From: Bradyrhizobium sp. AZCC 1693
Lineage (GTDB): Bacteria > Pseudomonadota > Alphaproteobacteria > Rhizobiales > Xanthobacteraceae
Assembly: GCF_036924745.1 (NCBI RefSeq)
Contig: NZ_JAZHSD010000001.1
Coordinates: 2,356,001-2,420,000 of the forward strand
DNA: 64,000 nt
Direction: 5' to 3'
The first letter of the stretch is position 1, and every line of letters begins with the position of its first letter. The notes below the pieces were generated by a model. That model made no database searches. It had not been told where the DNA came from and saw only the letters and a program-made list of their open reading frames with translations. Position numbers and translations under genes: made by a program. Positions 17,165 through 24,843 of this stretch are shown here, piece by piece.

Positions 17165-17365
17165 TCAGGGGCGCCGACGGCGACGGCGACCGGGCGCCGT
17201 CCCCTCTTCCGGCCCGCGCCCGTCGCCGGTTTCGCCGGCTTCACGTTCGATGCGGACAACGGGAAGGATCAGCACGGTTCCCAGGCCATCGCGTGGAGCG
17301 CCATCCATGGTTGAGTCCGGCCGTCGCGAAGCCGCATCCGCCGGAAATTCAATGATGGTGCCCAT
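17165..17365 (-). CDS. Small conserved basic-tailed protein
   Basis: A 66-residue protein beginning MGTIIEFPADAASRR and ending in an RRRRRR tract, with LGTVLILPVVRIERE in the middle. It looks like a small conserved protein of Bradyrhizobium and relatives without known function. The inner ATG at 17365 is preferred over an upstream frame because the conserved sequence starts there. It is followed after 16 bases by the lipoprotein gene and preceded by a promoter region with two CtrA-type sites. Confidence 0.65.
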   Translation of the reverse strand: MGTIIEFPADAASRRPDSTMDGAPRDGLGTVLILPVVRIEREAGETGDGRGPEEGTAPGRRRRRRP

Positions 17366-17437
17366 GTTCCGTTCTTTCTGGTTGCCGCACGGACACGATC
17401 CGGCCGGCGACATGCCATTATTCAGAACAGAACGTGG

Positions 17438-17554
17438 TTAACGGCATCTTAATTTCTGAAGGCGGTACAGTTACGGTTTCCGGGGCCACCTCCCACCGAA
17501 AGCTTGCATTTTATCGGATTTCTTCACGGGCTATTTTCCTTAACCAACTCTTAA
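17438..17554. promoter_or_regulatory. Two CtrA-type binding sites (TTAA-N7-TTAA)
   Basis: TTAACGGCATCTTAA (17438-17452) and TTAACCAACTCTTAA (17540-17554) both match the full TTAA-N7-TTAA consensus of the cell-cycle regulator CtrA. They lie in the divergent spacer, 73 bases upstream of the small-protein/lipoprotein operon and 53 bases upstream of the DUF2336 gene. In this high-GC DNA two perfect matches in 120 bases are unlikely by chance. Confidence 0.65.
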
Positions 17555-17606
17555 AGTGCCGTGCGTAGGCTGACGCGAGGGATTACCGAAGTCGCGTACA
17601 CCTGAC

Positions 17607-18584
17607 ATGACCGCAGCTCCATTGTTTCCAGGATTCGACGGGCTGATGACGCTCTCGCGCCGCGAGGGCGTCGACATCAGACCAACCTTGCTGCGCGTGC
17701 TGACCGACCTCTATGTCCAGACCAGCGCCCATTCCGCCGACGAGGAACGGCAGTTCGTCGAACTGACGTCCCGCCTGATCGACCAGGTCGACGACGCCAC
17801 CCGCGCCGCGGTGCGGGCGCGGCTCGCGATCTATCCGGCGACCCCGGCCGAGATCATGGACAAGCTCGGGCTGCGGCGTTCGCACCCCGGCGAGATCCTG
17901 CCGGTCGCGGCTGCGATTGCCGCTGCTCCGGCCAGCGCGCCCGTGGTGAAGGCGCCGACCGAAGCGCAGTTGCGGATGGCGTCAACCCTTTCGATGCGGC
18001 CCAACGATGCCGCCGAAATCAGCGACATGTTCTTTGCGGCGGGCGCCAGCGAGCGCGCGCTGATCCTGCACAATATCGCCGACACGCCGCTGAAAGCCTC
18101 GCCGCGCATTCCCGCAGCCCGCGCCGCGCGCGCGCTCCATATCCTGGAGATGGCCGCATTCGCCGAGGACACCGAGAATTTCGCGCTCGAACTCGGCGAA
18201 GCCTTGATTCTGCCGCAGCGGATTGCCGAACAGGTGGTGCACGATCCCGGTGGCGAGCCGCTGGCCTGCGCCGCGCGCGCGCTGGACATGCCGAGCCCGG
18301 CGTTCCAGCGCGTGCTGCTGTTCCTCAATCCCGAGTTCGGCTCATCCGTGCATAATGTTTATCGTTTGTCGCGGCTTTACGACCGCCTGAGCGAACGATC
18401 CGCGCTGGTGATGCTGGCGGCGTGGCGCGGCTCGACCATGGCGGTCACCCGCGCCAAATATCGCGCCGCGCTCTACGACGACGAGCGCCATCGCACCCGC
18501 GCGGCGACCACGCAGACACGCCCCGCCGTGCAGCCCGGAACTGCGCCGGCCGTGCGCACCGGCACCGACGGTTCGAAGCGTTAG
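17607..18584 (+). CDS. DUF2336 domain protein
   Basis: A 325-residue soluble helical protein of the DUF2336 family, widespread in Rhizobiales and of unknown function. Recognisable parts are LTDLYVQTSAHSADEERQF, followed by repeated helical hairpins such as AAEISDMFFAAGASERALIL, and the C-terminal RVLLFLNPEFGSSVHNVYRL. The ATG at 17607 lies just downstream of a CtrA-type site, so cell-cycle regulated expression is plausible. Its stop overlaps by four bases the end of a convergent DUF1491 gene. A second, unrelated-length DUF2336 gene is at 54471. Confidence 0.82.
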   Translation: MTAAPLFPGFDGLMTLSRREGVDIRPTLLRVLTDLYVQTSAHSADEERQFVELTSRLIDQVDDATRAAVRARLAIYPATPAEIMDKLGLRRSHPGEILPVAAAIAAAPASAPVVKAPTEAQLRMASTLSMRPNDAAEISDMFFAAGASERALILHNIADTPLKASPRIPAARAARALHILEMAAFAEDTENFALELGEALILPQRIAEQVVHDPGGEPLACAARALDMPSPAFQRVLLFLNPEFGSSVHNVYRLSRLYDRLSERSALVMLAAWRGSTMAVTRAKYRAALYDDERHRTRAATTQTRPAVQPGTAPAVRTGTDGSKR

Positions 18585-18925
18585 GCCGTCGCCAGATCGA
18601 GAAAGTGCCGTCCTGCCCGGTCCTCGGTCTCGACGATCCAGGCGTCGGGATCGAAGCGGAGTTCCTTGACGAGGCGTTCCTCCACCGATTGCTCCGGCAC
18701 CGGCTGCGGTGAAGCCGGCGCGAACAAGCGCTCGGCCGGGCGGCTCTCGTCATAGACCGTCTGCGGCGCGGGTGCGTACAGCATGGCGTTGCCGTCGAGC
18801 AGCGCCACCTTGACGAACACCGCCCCCGCCTCCTCCGCCCCGCGCTTGCGCACGGCGCCAAAAATTCCCTCGGTCTGGCAGCGGCGCAGATAAGCGGCCA
18901 CCCAGATGCTTGATTTCAATCGCAT
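18581..18925 (-). CDS. DUF1491 family protein
   Basis: A 114-residue protein. The start MRLKSSIWVAAYLRRCQTEG and the following GAGAVFVKV-type strand are diagnostic of DUF1491, a small alpha/beta family of Alphaproteobacteria. The C-terminal WIVETEDRAGRHFLDLA is also typical. No function is known. It follows the peptidoglycan-binding protein gene on the same strand by 33 bases, so it may be the last gene of that operon. Confidence 0.85.
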   Translation of the reverse strand: MRLKSSIWVAAYLRRCQTEGIFGAVRKRGAEEAGAVFVKVALLDGNAMLYAPAPQTVYDESRPAERLFAPASPQPVPEQSVEERLVKELRFDPDAWIVETEDRAGRHFLDLATA

Positions 18926-18958
18926 GGAATCGACGATAGGACAGCGACCACGCGGAAG

Positions 18959-19687
18959 CTAGTCGATCGGATGCCCGATCATCGCCGTGAGCTCCTTCAC
19001 CAGCCGATCGGACATTTGCCCGGTCACCGGGAGCTTGCGGTCGCGCTCGAATTTCGAGATTGCAGCCTGCGTGTCTGAGCCGACCGCGCCGGTCGGCTTC
19101 AACTGGCCATAGCCATATTGGGTGAGCGCGCGCTGCACCGCCGCCACGCGACGCGCGCCGGCGCTCTGCGCGGTGGCTGGAATCGACGCGGGCGGACGCG
19201 CCACATTCGCGGGCGCAGCAGTGGGCGCACCGGTCGACTTAACCACCAGATTGGCCATCGGGTCAGGGTTCTTGGAATCGCCCTTGGAATCGCTCCTCGG
19301 ATCGCCGCTCTTGATCTCGACGTGTTTGGGATCAGCGCTCCTCGCCTCGACCGGCCTGATTTCCGGCGGCTCTGCGTCGACCGGCCGTGCGGTCAGTTCG
19401 ACCGGGCGCGGGCGCGGCAGCGGGCTCACGGCGGCTTGCGGCGCCGGCAGCGTCACCACCGAGCCGAACATCGGCGAGGGATGCCGGCCGGCCTGCAGGA
19501 ACAACGCATTGGCGAGGATGGCGCAGATCGCGGCAGCGGCGAGCAGGCCCGCGACCATGTCTTTCGGACTATGCAGGAGGATGCGCATTACAAGGCCGCG
19601 CTCTTCCTCCACCTCAATCGCAGCCGCCTTCGCGCCGCGGCGGCGGCGGCGCGGCATCTCGTCATCGTCGTCAATTCGCCTGGGCAC
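18959..19687 (-). CDS. Membrane-anchored peptidoglycan-binding domain protein
   Basis: A 242-residue protein. A charged cytoplasmic N-terminus (RRIDDDDEMPRRRRRG) is followed by a membrane segment (about residues 45-67) and a long Pro/Ala/Asp-rich periplasmic linker. It ends in a PG_binding_1-type domain (RRVAAVQRALTQYGYGQL and AISKFERDRKLPVTGQ, about 178-240). It overlaps the end of the histidine-kinase gene by 17 bases and starts with GTG, or ATG ten codons later. The pairing suggests a wall-sensing partner of the kinase; this is inference. Confidence 0.8.
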   Translation of the reverse strand: MPRRIDDDDEMPRRRRRGAKAAAIEVEEERGLVMRILLHSPKDMVAGLLAAAAICAILANALFLQAGRHPSPMFGSVVTLPAPQAAVSPLPRPRPVELTARPVDAEPPEIRPVEARSADPKHVEIKSGDPRSDSKGDSKNPDPMANLVVKSTGAPTAAPANVARPPASIPATAQSAGARRVAAVQRALTQYGYGQLKPTGAVGSDTQAAISKFERDRKLPVTGQMSDRLVKELTAMIGHPID

Positions 19688-21488
19688 GCTTCTTCACCTG
19701 ATGGGCTTGATCCTGTGATTCCGGTCGCTGCGCCGGTTTCAGCGTCGCGACGTTGCTTGAAGGCGTCAGCAGCGGCGCAAAGTCAAGCGGCAAGGCAACT
19801 GTCACCGTGGTGCCCTCGCCGACCGTGCTCTGCACGTTCATCTCGCCATTGTGCAATCCGACCAGGCCCTTCACGATCGACAGGCCGAGGCCGGTGCCTT
19901 CGTGCTTGCGCTGATAGGTCTTGCCTGCCTGGAAGAACGGATCGCCGATCCGTGCGAGATCCTCGGCGTCGATCCCGACCCCGGTATCGGTGACACACAG
20001 CATCAGCCGCGATCCCTCGACCGTTGCGGAAACCGTCACGCTGCCGCCGCGCTCGGTGAACTTGATGGCATTGGCGACGAGGTTCAGTGCGATCTGCTTG
20101 AATGCGCGGGGATCGCCGTTCATCACCGGCAAGTCTTCCGCCGCGCGGGTGATCAGATCGACGCCGTTGTCTCGCGCCTTCAGCGCGAGCAAATTGCAGC
20201 AGTGCAGGAGCGCCGTGCGCGGCGCGAACGGTTCCGGCGAAACTTCGAAATTTCCGGTTTCCATCTTGGAGATATCGAGGATGCCGTTGACGACCGACAA
20301 CAGATGCTGGCCGGAATCGTTGATCAACTGCGCGTATTCCTTGCGGCGCGCGGCATCGAGCATCATCGCCTCTTCATGCACGATCATCTCGGAGAAGCCG
20401 ATGATAGCGTTCAGCGGCGTGCGCAATTCGTGGCTCATGGTGGCCAGGAATCGCGTCTTGGAGGCATCCGCCTGCTCGGCGGCGGTGCGCGCCAGTTCGA
20501 GGGCTTGCTCCTGGACCTTGCGGTCGGTGACATCGCGCATCACGGCGACGACATCGGCCTCAGGCGAAACCTGCTCGAGCGGCCGGCAACGCATCTCGAC
20601 CCAGATGAAATCGGCGGAAATGTTCTGGCCACGAACCGCGTCGCGACGCAAACGAAATTCGACGCGTTGCTCGCTGCCGCGCGCGGCATCCGACAGCGCC
20701 GTGAGATAGGCCGGACGATCGACGACATGGACACGGTCGAACAGGCCATGGCCGGTGAGCCGTGGGCCCGGCGTACCGAGCATGGCTTCCGCCGCCGGCG
20801 AAATGAATTCCACGGCGCCGTTGCGGTTGTGACGCGAAATCACGTCGCTCATGTTTCGCGCGAGCAAGCGATAGCGGTCTTCCTCCACATAGAGCAGCGC
20901 CACCGAAGTGCGCGCCAGCGATTCCGCGCTGACGGCCAGTCCTGCCGCATAGAGCGTCGCGGAAGCGACGCCGGCCCCCATCAGGACGCTGCGCAGGGCC
21001 GCGTTCGATTCCGGCACCGGCAGGAAGTGAAAATGTCCGAGCGCGATCAGCAAGGCGACGCATGACAGCGCCAGCGCGGAAGCGAACGCGACCACGCGGC
21101 GCGAGGCCGACAGCGCGGCTTCCAGGGGAACGACGATGAGCCAGACCGCGGCGAATGATTCGATGCCGCCGGTGGTTATGGCGACCATCATGACGAGGCC
21201 CGCCAGCGCCAGCGCGGAGAGGATATGCGCGCCTTCGTAGCGGCCGGTGCGCGACAGGAACCAGGACAACAGAATAGGTGCGATCAGCCAGGCGAAAGCC
21301 GCGACCTCGATCGCCGTGGGCGCCCCGCGCATCGCCAGATAGAGCGGAAAAGCCGCCAGCGCCACCAGGCTGCCGAGCAGCCGCGGCGCCATGAACGCGT
21401 GATGACGCGCGCGCGTCAACGCATCATATCTTGCCGAGGGATGCAGCAAGGCATCGAGACAATCGCGGATGATACTCAAAACAGTCAC
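19671..21488 (-). CDS. PAS-domain sensor histidine kinase, DivJ/PleC-like
   Basis: A 605-residue membrane histidine kinase. The N-terminal half has about six membrane segments (residues 33-185), then a PAS domain (about 203-325; DRYRLLARNMSDVISRHNRNG). The dimerisation/phosphoacceptor box is SHELRTPLNAIIGFSEMI (His 353). The ATPase domain has an N-box (NLVANAIKF, Asn 473), DTGVGI (501-506) and GTGLGLSIVKG (531-541). The HisKA sequence closely resembles the DivJ/PleC group that controls DivK and CtrA in Alphaproteobacteria. With CtrA-type sites 2 kb away, this fits a cell-cycle role, but assignment to DivJ needs phylogeny. The GTG start is weakly supported. Confidence 0.88.
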   Translation of the reverse strand: MTVLSIIRDCLDALLHPSARYDALTRARHHAFMAPRLLGSLVALAAFPLYLAMRGAPTAIEVAAFAWLIAPILLSWFLSRTGRYEGAHILSALALAGLVMMVAITTGGIESFAAVWLIVVPLEAALSASRRVVAFASALALSCVALLIALGHFHFLPVPESNAALRSVLMGAGVASATLYAAGLAVSAESLARTSVALLYVEEDRYRLLARNMSDVISRHNRNGAVEFISPAAEAMLGTPGPRLTGHGLFDRVHVVDRPAYLTALSDAARGSEQRVEFRLRRDAVRGQNISADFIWVEMRCRPLEQVSPEADVVAVMRDVTDRKVQEQALELARTAAEQADASKTRFLATMSHELRTPLNAIIGFSEMIVHEEAMMLDAARRKEYAQLINDSGQHLLSVVNGILDISKMETGNFEVSPEPFAPRTALLHCCNLLALKARDNGVDLITRAAEDLPVMNGDPRAFKQIALNLVANAIKFTERGGSVTVSATVEGSRLMLCVTDTGVGIDAEDLARIGDPFFQAGKTYQRKHEGTGLGLSIVKGLVGLHNGEMNVQSTVGEGTTVTVALPLDFAPLLTPSSNVATLKPAQRPESQDQAHQVKKRAQAN

Positions 21489-21912
21489 GGCTCTCGCGCT
21501 TCGGCTTGTTCGTCAGACAGACGCGCCGGAACGCCCCCTCAATCTTTGCGCCACCGTGTCAGAGCGAACTTAAGCGAACGCTAAGGCGCCGGGAGCGACC
21601 GACCAACACGGTGCATTCGCGGGCGTTTCACGCCCTCGCACGACGCTCATTCGGCCCGGATGGTGAACGACAGGTTTAGAGCCCCATCGATCTATGGTTT
21701 CGAAATGGTGGATGCGCGAACGGCGCGGACTTTCACGCGATAGTTGGTCGTCAATCGAAAATTTACGCCGAATCGAATCATTGCAATTTTCAGCGAATTT
21801 TCGACGACTTTACCTCAATGCAAACACTTCCGATTTATCGACGACTGTTAGTCAGGAATAAAGCTGCGGTTTAACCGCAACACAACCATAAGAGACGGAC
21901 CGGGGTCGCGAG
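21489..21912. promoter_or_regulatory. Divergent promoter region with palindrome and a CtrA-like site
   Basis: A 424-base spacer. TTAAGCGAACGCTAA (21570-21584) is a one-mismatch CtrA-type site 82 bases before the kinase start. TGCGGTT-T-AACCGCA (21866-21880) is a perfect palindrome 33 bases before the DUF5330 start and looks like an operator. The middle is AT-richer than the genome and has no gene. Confidence 0.45.
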
Positions 21913-22332
21913 ATGTTTTTTCTGCTTCGCATGGCATTCTGGCTCGGGCTGGTGCTCGTGCTGTTGCCCAGGGAAAAGACGCCTGAATCGGACAAGGTGC
22001 CGCAGATCGGCGCTTCCGAAGCCGTATCGGCTGCGACCGCCGCCGTCTCCGACATGGGCCAGTTCTGCAAGCGCCAGCCGGCGGCCTGCGAGGTCGGCGG
22101 TCAGGCGGCGACGGCGATCGGCCAGCGCGCCCAGGATGGCGCCCGCCAATTGTACAAGATCATCACCAAGCCCGACCATCCCGGCGTTCCGGACAAGAAG
22201 CCGGACCATACCAGCTCGATCGGCGACGACGCCGGGCCCGTGGCCGTGAACGCGTCGCCCGCCGACGCGCTGACGGAGGACGATATGGCGATCGAATGGC
22301 GGCTGCCGCGGACGCCGTTGGCCTCAAAATAG
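21913..22332 (+). CDS. DUF5330 family protein
   Basis: A 139-residue protein with an N-terminal membrane segment (FFLLRMAFWLGLVLVLLP) and the DUF5330 signature region SAATAAVSDMGQFCKRQPAACEVGGQAA, given here as the span of residues about 39-66 with its paired Cys. The C-terminal tail (MAIEWRLPRT) is polar. The family is common in Rhizobiales and uncharacterised. A palindrome just upstream suggests local repression. It is followed 82 bases later by sufE. Confidence 0.75.
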   Translation: MFFLLRMAFWLGLVLVLLPREKTPESDKVPQIGASEAVSAATAAVSDMGQFCKRQPAACEVGGQAATAIGQRAQDGARQLYKIITKPDHPGVPDKKPDHTSSIGDDAGPVAVNASPADALTEDDMAIEWRLPRTPLASK

Positions 22333-22414
22333 CTTGCGGAACCGGTTCCATTTCCGTCGCTTTCGTTCGATCCGCATCCTATATAAGGCCTTACGGAAAC
22401 GGACGCGGACCAAG

Positions 22415-22843
22415 ATGACGATCGACGAAATCAGGGACAATTTCGAGCTGCTGGAGGAGTGGGACGACCGCTACCGGTACGTCATCGAACTCGGCCGCAT
22501 GCTTGACCCGATGCCGGAGGCCGAGCATTCCGCGGAGAACAAGGTCAATGGCTGCGTCAGCCAGGTTTGGCTCTCCAGGCAGATCGATCGCAGCGGCAAC
22601 GGCGAACCGCGGCTGAAATATCTGGGCGATAGCGACGCCCACATCGTGCGCGGCCTGATCGCGATCCTGCTGACGCTTTATTCCGGCCGCACGCCGCAGC
22701 AGATCCTGGCGACGGATGCGCTTGCCGTATTCAACGAATTCGGATTCCGCGAGCACCTGACGCCGCAGCGCTCCAATGGCCTGCGCTCCATGGTCGAGCG
22801 CATCCGCTTCGACGCTCGCGAAGCGCTGGCCGCGGCTTCCTGA
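22415..22843 (+). CDS. sufE: SufE-type sulfur acceptor for Fe-S cluster assembly
   Basis: A 142-residue SufE protein, which accepts persulfide sulfur from the SufS cysteine desulfurase and passes it to the SUF scaffold in the cytoplasm. The family start (TIDEIRDNFELLEEWDDRYR) and the active-site Cys in NKVNGCVSQVWLS (about residue 47) are present, as is the C-terminal GLRSMVERIR. The inner ATG at 22415 is used because family similarity begins there. Other suf genes are not in the window, which is usual for free-standing sufE in rhizobia. Confidence 0.92.
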   Translation: MTIDEIRDNFELLEEWDDRYRYVIELGRMLDPMPEAEHSAENKVNGCVSQVWLSRQIDRSGNGEPRLKYLGDSDAHIVRGLIAILLTLYSGRTPQQILATDALAVFNEFGFREHLTPQRSNGLRSMVERIRFDAREALAAAS

Positions 22844-22859
22844 CGTTCAGAGCTTATGT

Positions 22860-22914
22860 TTGACGCGTTTTCTTTACGCGAACCGGTACCCACTTCGCTT
22901 GAAAACGCTTTGAA
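22860..22914. repeat. Dispersed palindromic repeat (TTGACGCG / GAAAACGCTTT type), copy A
   Basis: TTGACGCGTTTTCTTTACGC, then CACTTCGCTTGAAAACGC. It matches 55605-55658 (inverted) and 63712-63765, with a decayed version at 31815-31859. It sits directly between sufE and mucR stops and could serve as a shared terminator region. Confidence 0.65.
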
Positions 22915-23328
22915 CTATTTCCGCTTCCGCGCCTGCTGGCCGAGGCCCATCTTCTTGGCGAGTTGTGAACGCGCCACCGCGTAGTTCGGCGCCACCATCG
23001 GGTAATCCGGCGGCAGGCCCCATTTGTCGCGATATTGCTCCGGCGTCATGTTGTATTGCGTGCGCAGATGGCGCTTCAGCGACTTGAAGCGCTTGCCGTC
23101 CTCGAGGCAGACCAGATATTCCGGGGTCATCGACTTCTTCACCGACACGGCCGGCTTGGCCGGCTCGAGCGGTGTCTCGGGGCGGCCGCTCGACACGCGC
23201 ATCAGCGCGGCATGGACCTGGCTGATCAGGTTCGGGATTTCCGAGGCCTGGGTCGGATTGTTGCTGAGATAGGCCGATACGATATTGGCGGTCAGTTCGA
23301 CGGGCGTCTTGCTGGCGGAATCGGTCAT
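22915..23328 (-). CDS. mucR: MucR/Ros-family transcriptional regulator
   Basis: A 137-residue regulator; the family controls exopolysaccharide, motility and cell-cycle genes in Rhizobiales. The N-terminal part (ELTANIVSAYLSNN and IPNLISQVHAAL) is the oligomerisation region. The DNA-binding core is YLVCLEDGKRFKSLKRHLRT, followed by MTPEQYRDKWGL and YPMVAPNYA. Compared with Ros (CLEC..H..HH), the second Cys is Asp and the last His position is not His, so the finger lacks a full zinc set. Zinc-free family members are known to fold and bind DNA. The ATG is well placed. Confidence 0.9.
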   Translation of the reverse strand: MTDSASKTPVELTANIVSAYLSNNPTQASEIPNLISQVHAALMRVSSGRPETPLEPAKPAVSVKKSMTPEYLVCLEDGKRFKSLKRHLRTQYNMTPEQYRDKWGLPPDYPMVAPNYAVARSQLAKKMGLGQQARKRK

Positions 23329-23507
23329 GGCTCAACCTTTTGGGGTCACGAATGCATCTGTCGGCCATACGGTTCGGGCAGTATCCAACCGCGCCTATAC
23401 ATCAGTGGAGTCTCGTACGACTTGGCGAATATGAACGAAGTGCCGGGAAACTGACAAGAACGACGGCGCTTTATTTTCAAGGACGGGCTTCGCGGCAAGT
23501 ATTGCCG

Positions 23508-23590
23508 GTATCAGAGCATTTCCAGCGAAAGCCTGCCCCGGACTTGACCCCGGTGGGGACCGGTTCGCGGCAAGCAAACGCGCCAGATTA
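23508..23590. repeat. Dispersed intergenic repeat
   Basis: Contains GAGCATTTCCAGCGAAAGCC and GGGGACCGGTTCGCGGCAAG, pieces of the same repeat superfamily as copies A-C, in a different arrangement. It lies between mucR and the next convergent-side gene, with no coding signal. Confidence 0.45.
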
Positions 23591-23594
23591 ACAT

Positions 23595-24494
23595 CTAGGA
23601 CCGCTGATCGAGATGCGCGCGCAGTTCGTCGATCGAAGCGAAGCGCATCATCCCTTCCGGCATCTGGGCCTCGATCGAACCGTCGGAATAGAGCGAATAG
23701 GCCATGCCATCGACAACGCCCGATTTCAGCACCGTCACCTCCGGCTGATCCTCAGGCCGCGCCGGTCCGCCATTGGGTTCCGCGAGCGTTGGGGGCATGC
23801 GGCCGCCACGCCGCTGCGGCGAAATTTCACCGGGCCTTGCGCGTTCCGCTTTCGGCCAGGCATCGTCGAACGATGCTGGCTGCGGTTCGGCGGTTTCGAC
23901 CGGCGGCGCGGTGGGCGGCCGGGGGCGCAGGTCCGACGACAGCAGGTCGGGCGGCAACGTCTCGCTGGACCGTGCCTGGGCGCGCTCGCGCTCTTTTCGC
24001 GACGTCGATGAAAACAGCAAATTGCGCTTCGGTTTCGAAGCCGACGACGGTTCGGGGTGCATCGGTTCCGGAATCGGATGATCACGCAGGACAGCCTCGT
24101 TCTGCCACGGCGGCGGCGGCGCTGGAGCGAACGCCGGCGGCGGCGCTGGAGAGAAGGGCCCGGGACCGCCCGGCTGCTCGGCGGCCGGGAAGCCGCCACT
24201 GGCGGGGGCGGAATCCCGCGTCGCGGCAACGGGAAGCACCGGCCGCATCATGGCCTCACCTCGGGCGTCCCCGTGCGCTTCAGGCACGCCAGTGCCGAGC
24301 CGGCGCGCGATCGTCTTCAATTCCCTGACCGCCATCCAGAGCGCAAGCATCATGGCGCCGGTACAAACAGCCATCACACCGGTGATGATGAGCGTGTTGC
24401 CAGTACTGAATTCCTTGATCGAGATTCCATAGCCGGTCGCCAACAGGCCCGCCAAAACAAGGCCGATCCCTGCGACCAACATAACGAACATCAT
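23595..24494 (-). CDS. Two-helix membrane protein with proline-rich cytoplasmic region
   Basis: A 299-residue protein of unknown function. Two membrane helices (about residues 3-23 and 34-56, joined by a short loop) are followed by a long Pro/Ala-rich, disordered-looking region (about 70-240, with PAPPPAFAPAPPPPW). The C-terminal domain is conserved-looking: VLKSGVVDGMAYSLYSDGS then IEAQMPEGMMRFASIDELRA. GAGGGG precedes the ATG. The tail may bind partners, and the plan is reminiscent of envelope-organisation proteins, but nothing specific can be claimed. Confidence 0.7.
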   Translation of the reverse strand: MMFVMLVAGIGLVLAGLLATGYGISIKEFSTGNTLIITGVMAVCTGAMMLALWMAVRELKTIARRLGTGVPEAHGDARGEAMMRPVLPVAATRDSAPASGGFPAAEQPGGPGPFSPAPPPAFAPAPPPPWQNEAVLRDHPIPEPMHPEPSSASKPKRNLLFSSTSRKERERAQARSSETLPPDLLSSDLRPRPPTAPPVETAEPQPASFDDAWPKAERARPGEISPQRRGGRMPPTLAEPNGGPARPEDQPEVTVLKSGVVDGMAYSLYSDGSIEAQMPEGMMRFASIDELRAHLDQRS

Positions 24495-24843
24495 TGAACT
24501 AACCCCTCAGCCGCGCCCGAAACGCTCGCAAGCCGCCCACCCACGCCACGATACCGTCATATTGTCCGCACCGCCAACCGCCAATTACATCCAAGGTTCC
24601 GCGAGAGCATTGTCACGTTGCAGGATTCCGGTCGCAGGCATTTGTGCCGCCATTCAGGTGCCGTTCAGCCCACCGGCCGTAGTTTTACCGCCTACCAATT
24701 ACTGCCCTTTTGTTGCATTGCATCAGGGATTTAAGCCACAATTCCCAATTACTTGGAAATGGAACTACGCTATATGGGTACCCGGGGAATGAGGCTCAAG
24801 AATATCCACGCTGGGCCATAGGGACGCTGGGTTACCAATCGCC
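24495..24843. other. Divergent gene-free spacer
   Basis: A stretch of 349 bases between divergent genes, locally AT-rich around 24680-24770. It must carry promoters for both sides, but I see no clear consensus boxes or repeats. Confidence 0.35.
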
